Positions 56,937 through 64,000 of a DNA stretch of 64,000 bases are shown one piece after another (position 1 is the first letter of the stretch; the number at the start of each line of letters is the position of its first letter). The position numbers and the translations under genes are program-made. Source of the stretch: Uranotaenia lowii (Eukaryota; Arthropoda; Insecta; Diptera; Culicidae); NCBI RefSeq assembly GCF_029784155.1, contig NC_073692.1, positions 318,320,641 to 318,384,640 on the forward strand, written 5' to 3'. The notes beneath the pieces were generated by a model that searched no databases, was not told the origin of the DNA, and saw only the letters and a program-made list of their open reading frames with translations.

Positions 56937-58523
56937 AATAAGAAAAGTACCACTATGTGTTTTGCTTGTTAAAATATGAATGATTGAATAACCAAAATGT
57001 TCTTCTACAATTTGTTTTGAATTGTTTAACGGATAAATCAAGCATGAGTTTTCTTTTTTTGGAGGATGCAATTGGCGTTGAGGACCAAAAATATGGAAAA
57101 AGCGTGTGAAATGAGAATAGTAGCACTTGTATTTTTCAACAAAAACAAGATTATTTCTAAAAAATTACTTTGTAAAAGTAAATAATAATGCTTCTTCGAA
57201 TAGTTTGAATAAATTATTGCATTTTAAGGAGTTTTCTAGAATTTCAAAGTTTTCAAAGGTTTTTCAAGGAGGTTTTAAGAGATACTCCTCTAACGTTTAG
57301 CAAATTTTATATTTGAGCTATAATACGTTATCAAGCTGTGTTTGTTGATAAAGATTGAACTTGTACACAAAAGGGGTTTTGAGTAGTTAAGGTTACTCGG
57401 TCCTTTGTAACGTGAAGACAGGCAGGTTACCCTGCTTGATTTCTTCATTAACATTCATTAGTATGATGCAAAATGACGGAACATAAATTTGAGACTGAAT
57501 TTGAGTAAAAAAACAAGCTTCAATTTCAAAAATACTAATGTTTTTAAATAGTCAATCACTATTTCTCTAGTTTGAAGTCATAGATGACAGAAATAAGTAC
57601 TTGGTACCGTGTGACCCCCTTGGAAATTCTAAGATCACTAAAACAAAAAATTAGAATTTCATCAAGGTCACTAAAAGTGAATTTCTTGGACCGATAATCA
57701 GAATAATATTGTACTTTCCAATGGAGCTTGATGGACCAGTCGACTAGCAGTATTATTGCTACGATTTGCAATTGAATCAGAAGTTGAGATTAGTAGGAAT
57801 TTTGGCGGTGGTATATTCTTGTGCTGGCGATTTTTTTACAAATCCGGAAAAGCTTTCTGCAGCGTGAACTTCAACCATACTGTGTTGGAAAACTTCCTCG
57901 AAATGTTGAATACGAGCCTAAATAAACCTGGACAATCAAAATAAGGCTTAATTTGTTTTTAACTGCAAGATAGTGCTGTCATCTATGACTAGAAACTGAA
58001 AAAATTGAGGTTTGCTGAATCAAATCTAAGTTTTTAATTTTTTTTTCTGATTCAAATTAAACCCAGAATGATTTCTTCATCATTTCACGTCATTTTTATG
58101 AAGAAAGTAAGTTGTTTGGTAAAGAACTACAAATCAAATATCAAACTCCTTAGTTCTAGAAGAGCAGTTCTTAAAACCCCCTTAAAAATCTTTTGAAAAG
58201 CTTTGGAATTCTAAAAAACTCCTTAAAATGCAGTTATCTATTGAAATAATTCGTAGAAGCATTATTATTCACTTTTACAAAGTAAATTTTTTGAAATAAT
58301 CTTGTTTTTGTTAAAAAAAAACAAGTGGTACTATTTTTATTGCGCACCCTTTTTCCATATTTTTGGTCCTCAACGCCAATTGCATCGTCCAAAAAAGGAA
58401 ACTTATGCTTGATTTATCCGTTAAACAATTCAAAACAAATTGTAGAAGAAAATTTTGGTGATTCAATCATTCATATTTTAACAAGCAAACCAAATAATGG
58501 TATTGTTCTTAATTCGCTCACTG
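56937..58523 (+). mobile_element. Tc1-like element with long inverted ends
   Basis: The ends are CAGTGAGCGAAATAAGAAAAG and, inverted, CAGTGAGCGAATTAAGAACA. Inverse similarity continues for about 360 bp (56937-57297 against 58155-58523), for example GCAATTGGCGTTGAGGACCA on both sides. TA precedes the left end (56935-56936); the right flank reads AA, so the TA duplication is mutated on one side. Length 1,587 bp is normal for Tc1-like elements with long ends. Confidence 0.85.
57640..57944 (+). pseudogene. Degenerate Tc1-like transposase fragment
   Basis: Within the element the plus strand reads RNFGGGIFLCWRFFYKSGKA, then VNFNHTVLENFLEMLNTSL. This matches the middle of Tc1-type DDE transposases, where GGGSVMVWG-type sequence is followed by a GK-hydrophobic block and N-x-x-x-Y-x-x-x-L. 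Upstream codons near 57660-57730 (KVNFLD-like) are interrupted by stops. The catalytic Asp and Glu residues cannot be located. The N-terminal DNA-binding region and the C-terminus are not recognisable. Confidence 0.6.
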
Positions 58524-59843
58524 AATTACTATTTTTATAGAATTTAATTCATAACTTAAGGGAATAGCGTTTTGGTCCCTATGTTTTACTTATTGTTTTG
58601 GTAGATTTCAACTTCCTGGAATCGTAGATTTCGTCAAATTTGGATAACCACCTGCAGTTTTGGTATTATGAAGTGTTTTGAAAGTATGAGCATGAGTTTT
58701 GAGTATGAGCATTGATAACTGATTAACTTACAAATTAGCATTCAAGAAATAATCTGACTTTTTTTTATTTTAGTATACCTTATTCAATTATGGAATATTA
58801 TTTTGATGATGCATGATAAAAAAAAGTAAAATTTAACTATTTTTAAGAATATGGAAACAAATGATTACAAGTATTTCTGACATTACGGCTGCAAGTTTTA
58901 AAAACTTGATTTCATTTAACAAATTTAAATTAATGAAAACGAATATGTTCGATGAATAAAACTTAATAATAATTATTTTAGCAAATTTGATTATACTTTA
59001 AAAATTATTTTACATATAATTTGGTTTAAATCATTCATTCAACAAAAATATAATATAAAAAATTAAGTTTTTTATATTATATTTTTGTTTTAAAGTTTTG
59101 TCAAAAAAGTTCAAATTATTCTTAGATAGTTTAAAAAAAAATTCAAAATTTATTTCAATTCCAAAAGCTGATGATAAAAATAGCATATTTAGATTCAGGG
59201 CATCAAAGTAAGTCAGAATACCTTTACCAGAATACCACCTCATAAAATGCAAATTTTGCCCAATTTATCAAAAAAAATATTCAAATCTGATTTTAGTATA
59301 AAAAAGAACAAGAAACTCAAATAAAATTGAAACTTCAATTGTCACATTTGAAATGACAGAAATTTTTTTTTTCAAATCAAATTTTTTCAACCCAAAAGTA
59401 GAGGATATTAGATTAAAATATTTTTTTTAAACTAACTCAATTGACTATCGTGAGAGGAAAACGCCTGTTACTAGGCTACTGAATTGTTGATTTTTTAAAT
59501 AAGTATTCGATGAATCAATTTGTAAGTTAAAATTTTTGGCTCCAAACTCTTTAAAAATTGTTAATTTTTGTTTGTCAATTTTAGAGTTTCTATAGAAAAA
59601 GTTAATGCAAATCGAAATTTACGATTAAAAATTAGTTTCAATTCATGAACGTCAAAAAGCATCGTGAAATGACATTTTTCAAGCCTAGGGTGATCTAAGA
59701 CTTTATTCCGCCGAATGCGAACAAAATTTCTGGCTTGCTTGTAAACACTTATTTTTTTAACATCTTAAATTTCCCGTTAATTCGGTGAAAATTTTACTTG
59801 GACCAAATATCCGTCCCCCTGTTCGAACGGCCTTGTTTCGAAA

Positions 59844-61446
59844 AAATGAAAAATTTTGAATTGCAGATTTAACCAGGAGAGCATTAGTAATTACAGTAAA
59901 TAAGAGCAAATTTACCTCAAAACATGTTTCTTAAAACACAGATTTTTAAATATTGACATCAATATTTTTATTTTATTTCAATGATTTTTTATCTCTGCAA
60001 TTGAAGCACGGATTTCAATGGAAAATTTCAACATATTAAGAAATTAAATTTACATTAATTAAATATGCATAATTATATGTTTTATTTAATTTTCTTTTTC
60101 AGATAGTTTATTACAAAGTTTGTCAGGAAAATTTACCGAAATTAATATACATTAGAGTGTCAATTTCCCGGTAATTTAAGCGTTCCTGGGAATCGGTAAG
60201 TCTGACGATTCTTTCCCGGAAATTCTTGGCATCCCGAGAAAAATTTAAAATGAAAATTTCAACACTCTACTGCATACGAAATCTTATTTATATGGTATTT
60301 TTATGTTTTAGGTAGTGAAATTGTAGAAATTGGAGAACGGTTGCCATGGACCGAGTGAATTATAGGAATTATGTTCGTCAAGTTATGTCGTGAGACGGTA
60401 TACTATGTAAATACATAAATAAATAATGTTTTAGGTAGTAGTAATGCATCAAATTTCTACATTTTAATGCCTCAAAAATTAAATTAACAATAATAAAAAC
60501 CAAGCGAAAAACTTGTATTATTTTCGCTGCAAAAATTCAGAATAGTTACTTCAGAAAGATTTTACGCTATTGATAGAAGTTGGTAAGCTAGACATCAAAT
60601 CTCATAAAATTTTAGATAACTATCTTTCAAAATGTTTCATTTTTTTTGTAGATAATTTTTCTACTGTCAACAGTTAGCGAAACGGAAGTGTTATTATTAG
60701 TTTTATAAAATGAACATTCAGGTTCTTTTTAATAGCCTTTCTTTATAGGAGTTGTTTGGTTTCAACAGTTTCTTTGTCGTTTTTTACTTTTACACCAAGT
60801 TTTCGAACGAAAAAACATAGATTTTTATCAAATTCAATGTATTACCCAATTTTTAGAAAATATATGTTTAAGTCTAAGCAATCAAAGTAGAACTTTCATT
60901 TCCCTTGCCCACTCTGATCCAATTTTGAAATTTAGATGGTGTAAATTTTGATTAATGTTGCACTATTTTTTTCTTCTGAAATTCCCGGGATTTTTAAAGC
61001 ATTTTCCGGGATTCCGGGCTATTTCATAGATTATTTGAAATAAACAGATAATGCGTTATGTAAGTAAGTGTAATCCTAGGAAAATCCGGGCATTTGATTT
61101 AAAAATATGTAAACTTTCCAAGAAAAAAAGTTGCAATTTTTTTTCCATCGAATTACAACTGCTCATTTAAAATTGTATTGCTTCCTATAAGATTCCAAAA
61201 ACCAATTTTAATAAAGTTCCCTAAAAAAAATTTAATCTTGACGCCAAAATCAAAAATTATAATTCATTTATTTTATTTTTTTAATAAGCAAATCAAGCGA
61301 ATCTGAGTGAAATCCTGGCTTTTTCCATCAATTCAATTTCATCATTCAGGCAACCGAGCCGGACCGGACTGTTCCCAAATTTAATATCAAATATCCCAGC
61401 AAGTCTAGGTTAAACTGGGTAATCTGCCAAGCTCAACGTAGCAGTA
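59844..61446. other. AT-rich sequence without a recognisable gene
   Basis: TTCCCGG/CCGGGAA words cluster at 60165-60240 and 60975-61020 and hint at an eroded TIR element, but I could not pair its ends. Confidence 0.4.
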
Positions 61447-62584
61447 GGGGAGAGTGGGGTATTATGGGCCACTTTTTTTCTTTGCTTCATAACTCCTTTA
61501 TTATAAAAGATAAAAAGAAAAAAATAAATGGAAAGGTTTTCTACATTTTTAAAGTATCATTAGGTTTTTTTTTATTTTTTAAATACATTCATTTCCCAAG
61601 TTCTGACTGTTTTAAAAAAAAAACATATTGGGCACGTAAGTCGCACAGTTTCCTCCTCACTTTTAAAACTGGAATAAAGATTTGAATTCATATTTGTAGC
61701 CAGAATATCGATGATCGATAAATGCTTTAGGAGCGGATCTGTTTTGGACGATAACACCTATGTCCGAGTAAGTGATTAATCATAAACTGTTATTCATTAG
61801 AAATATGTTTTATGCTTTCCTATTCAATTTGAGTTCCTTGAAAAAGAATACATAGTATTTGAAACGTTGGATGAAGCACAAATGAAAGTGTTTTAGTACT
61901 TTATCGATAAGACCGAAATGCCATTACATAACCTCATAATTCATTTAGTTATTTTAAAGCAATTTTAGATGAGAAAATAAAAAAGAGAGTTGAGTATGAT
62001 CGAATAGTTCCTTAAACCTGGCTCGCGAACGTTTCGGCAAAATTTCATATATAGGATTTATGTTCGTCTCTCTCGCATAAGGAAAGATGGACAAAACATT
62101 TTTCATAACTTTTCATTTGGCATAAGAAAACTTTACAGATAGTAATAACGTATCTTAAGTTCTAAATGTGTATAAAAATTTTCAAAATATAGGTGGCCCA
62201 AGATACCCCACAAAATGTGGCCCACGATTCCCCACAAACATTGATTTGCAAATTGGTTGCGTTTGTGTGACTTATTGATGTTTCATTTAAAAATTCTACT
62301 TCCACGTGAAAGAACATGAAAATATTAAGATCATAAGGGTATGAGCATATTTTTGATATGCACTTCAGGCCTCCCACGGATGCAATTTTGCGGGTGCTTG
62401 TTTAATTATGTAAGTACACTTTTCTAGGCTTGTTGAATAAAAGCAGCATATGATACGTACATAAGTCAACAACATTTAGAAAAACATGCTTAGGCAAAGC
62501 AACGACGATGACAGTTGAATTGAGATTTTTATCTCAACACACAGCTGAGATATTAAAAGTGACCCACGTCACCCCACTCTCCGC
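61447..62584. mobile_element. TIR element, GGGGAGAGTGGGGT ends, 1.14 kb
   Basis: The left end GGGGAGAGTGGGGTATTATG and the right end CACGTCACCCCACTCTCCGC are inverted with few mismatches. Internally GTGGCCCAAGATACCCC and GTGGCCCACGATTCCCC repeat in tandem near 62190-62235. TA precedes the left end, but no clear duplication is present on the right. No transposase frame. An older relative lies at 52516-53700. Confidence 0.7.
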
Positions 62585-62689
62585 TGGTAAATTTTTAACA
62601 TGGTAACTATTATGATATAAGAATACAGGAGTTTTCTAATTCGATCATACTTTCGAGAAAAGAAACCCAACCAAGTATAATATTTTCAT

Positions 62690-63100
62690 GTTTTTCCCGA
62701 AAGAAATGCCTCAAGATTTCGAACCAACATTAGATTTGTTGCGCATTCCTTTACCGTGGTCTTATTCGGCCTAAATTTTGATAGATGCTTGTATTAGGCT
62801 AAGGTTGCAAATTGCCAACTATTATTTGGGTTTGTCTGGATATTGTATTAGGTTTGGGGACAGTCCGGCCCTGGTTGCCCTAATTTTTTTTTTAAATGCT
62901 TGGATTTAACCCGGAACTTTTTACTTTATCTGTTTGCCTGATTTTGCCAGGATGCCAAATGCCTGGATTTTGCCAGGTTTATAAATAATATTGCCCGAAA
63001 TTGTCCGGTCCTGAAACGTACTGAAAAAAATCTGGCAACCTTATACTAGGCTCAGGACAAAACATTTTACAAGTTCTGATTTTACCATACAAATTTGGTT
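62690..63100. repeat. Diverged relative of the 14-kb array head, interrupted
   Basis: TTTTTCCCGAAAGAAATGCC, CGGCCTAAATTTTGATAGATG and CTTGTATTAGGCT match 14010-14125 (TCCTCCCGAAAAAAATTTCC, TGGCCTAAATTTGGCATGAG, CTTGTACTAGGCC). The match resumes at 63044 after the insert described next. Confidence 0.6.
62801..63043. mobile_element. Small TIR element, 243 bp, 9-bp duplication
   Basis: It lies between TATTAGGCT (62792-62800) and TACTAGGCT (63044-63052), 8 of 9 identical. The ends AAGGTTGC and GCAACCTTA are inverted. The interior repeats TGCCTGGATTTTGCCAGG-type words. A relative is nested at 52945-53412. Confidence 0.65.
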
Positions 63101-63194
63101 ACTTGTCTACAGTCAAGCCAACTCAAAACTACTATGGGAATATATTTTTGCACTTAGAAAACTGGTCATGAGAATCAGAGTATATGTAGGTAGG

Positions 63195-63475
63195 GTAAAT
63201 GATCTTGAGCGGAACTAAATGGCTCAATTCGATGCAACTCGAAACAGTTGATCAAGCGGTATGGCTGTGGGTTATATCCGAACAAAAAAAATTCAGTTCA
63301 GCGGATAGATCTTGGTTTCTGCTTTCTAATGATGATTTTTAGAATATTTTAGAGTAAATCCTAATAACTCTAGAGCTGTTTTACTGGAGTAAGAATTCTG
63401 ATCTTGAGCGGAACCACGCTGATCTTGAGCGGAACTAAAATATGATTTTGAGCGGAACCATTTTCTTCTGTCAAC
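63195..63475 (+). repeat. Dispersed GATCTTGAGCGGAAC motif, four copies
   Basis: The motif appears at about 63200, 63400, 63421 and 63443 (last as GATTTTGAGCGGAAC). It may be the subterminal repeat of an element whose other end lies beyond the window. Confidence 0.5.
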
Positions 63476-64000
63476 ATCTTTTATAGCTCTCATTCCTAAT
63501 ACTTGTGTAACTGTGAAACTTCAATTAAATTTCATCTTTGAAGATTTTGAAGTTAAAAAATCAATGTTTTTACGTAAAAAAGGAAACTTAGCGTTCCAAA
63601 GTTGTTCTCAAAATATCCGTTCAAATTTATTGCTTGCTTAACCTTCCAAAGCTGTTCGCAAAATCTGCGTTTCGGGGAAATTTGACTTGTAATTTGTTGT
63701 TATTCCCGTGGCCGCAAATGTTGACCGATTTTTATGATATTGGATTTATTTTGTAGGTTATTTTTTCTAGTTTCTAAATATTATAAAAGGAAGTGAATTT
63801 GTTCTACTAGGTTGTCTGTAGTTGGCTCGGAATGAAAAAAGTCTCAAAAAACAATTTTATTTTTAAATTGCTTATAATTTCTGACAACTTTGCAGTATTT
63901 GGGTGCTTTTTTAATTTCTAGAATTGTTAAGAATACATCTATCCGACGATGTATAAATATGTGGGGGTCCAATGAATTTTTTGACCGCTATTCTGGATTT
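63476..64000. other. Unassigned AT-rich sequence
   Basis: GCTTAACCTTCCAAAGCTGTTC-like words repeat once (63595 and 63640). No gene is seen before the window ends. Confidence 0.4.

Larger units (their letters stand above)
56760..59835. mobile_element. hAT-type element copy 2, split by a Tc1-like element
   Basis: The right end GTTCGAACGGCCTTG (59821-59835) and the preceding GACTTTATTCCGCCG, TGGCTTGCTTGTAAACAC and AAAATTTTACTTG blocks align with 33160-33340 of copy 1. The segment 58780-58930 aligns with 32340-32510 (ACTTGATTTCATTTAACA). The left part 56760-56936 aligns with 31650-32100 (CGGTAAATTTATTT). The left terminus is not preserved. It is AT-rich and non-coding. Confidence 0.75.

Overview
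The window is AT-rich, repeat-dense animal nuclear DNA. It has insect-type non-LTR retrotransposons, a Penelope-like fragment, tRNA-derived SINEs with pol III boxes and many TIR elements. Mixed repeats of this kind, with runs of CTGTCTGTCTG and TTAA-, TA- and 8-bp-duplicating MITEs, best fit a mosquito-like dipteran with a large genome; this is inference from content, not a database match. I recognise no intact host protein-coding gene, rRNA or functional tRNA. The longer reading frames that make sense are all parts of decayed transposable elements, so the window is probably intergenic or a very long intron.

Layout. 0-6.7 kb: a minus-strand SINE, a 5'-truncated RTE-like LINE ending in an AAGT tail (1699-3660) and two short hAT MITEs with 8-bp duplications. 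6.7-12 kb: a GC-richer island, a 597-bp hAT MITE, a plus-strand SINE, a Penelope-like 3' fragment and a Harbinger-type MITE. 13-26 kb: several degenerate tandem arrays with units of about 120-170 bp, a GC-richer island at 15.3-16.1 kb, palindromic repeats, a LINE 3' stub and a second Harbinger-type MITE.

29.3-36.2 kb: the clearest structure in the window, a three-level nest. A solo LTR flanked by CATAT is split by an almost full-length Jockey-type LINE flanked by a 12-bp duplication. That LINE is itself split by a 1,928-bp hAT-type element flanked by ATCTAAGT. 36.6-45.1 kb: a degenerate GATCCTGA-like array, TTAA MITEs, a deleted foldback element carrying an insert, and a candidate Helitron. 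46.5-47.9 kb: a GC-richer island without recognisable genes.

48.9-64 kb: a TGACAAA-rich inverted satellite, a TA-flanked element with perfect 30-bp inverted ends, a 1.82-kb near-perfect palindrome with a 6-bp duplication (53853-55671), a tRNA-derived SINE with a second tRNA-like box, a second copy of the 1.9-kb hAT family split by a long-TIR Tc1-like element, and a 1.14-kb TIR element with an older relative in the same window.

The genes do not form a pathway. They record successive transposition: autonomous LINE, PLE and Tc1 remnants, and non-autonomous elements that need enzymes encoded elsewhere. The nests give relative ages: LTR older than Jockey older than hAT; hAT copy 2 older than Tc1; and a foldback copy older than its insert.
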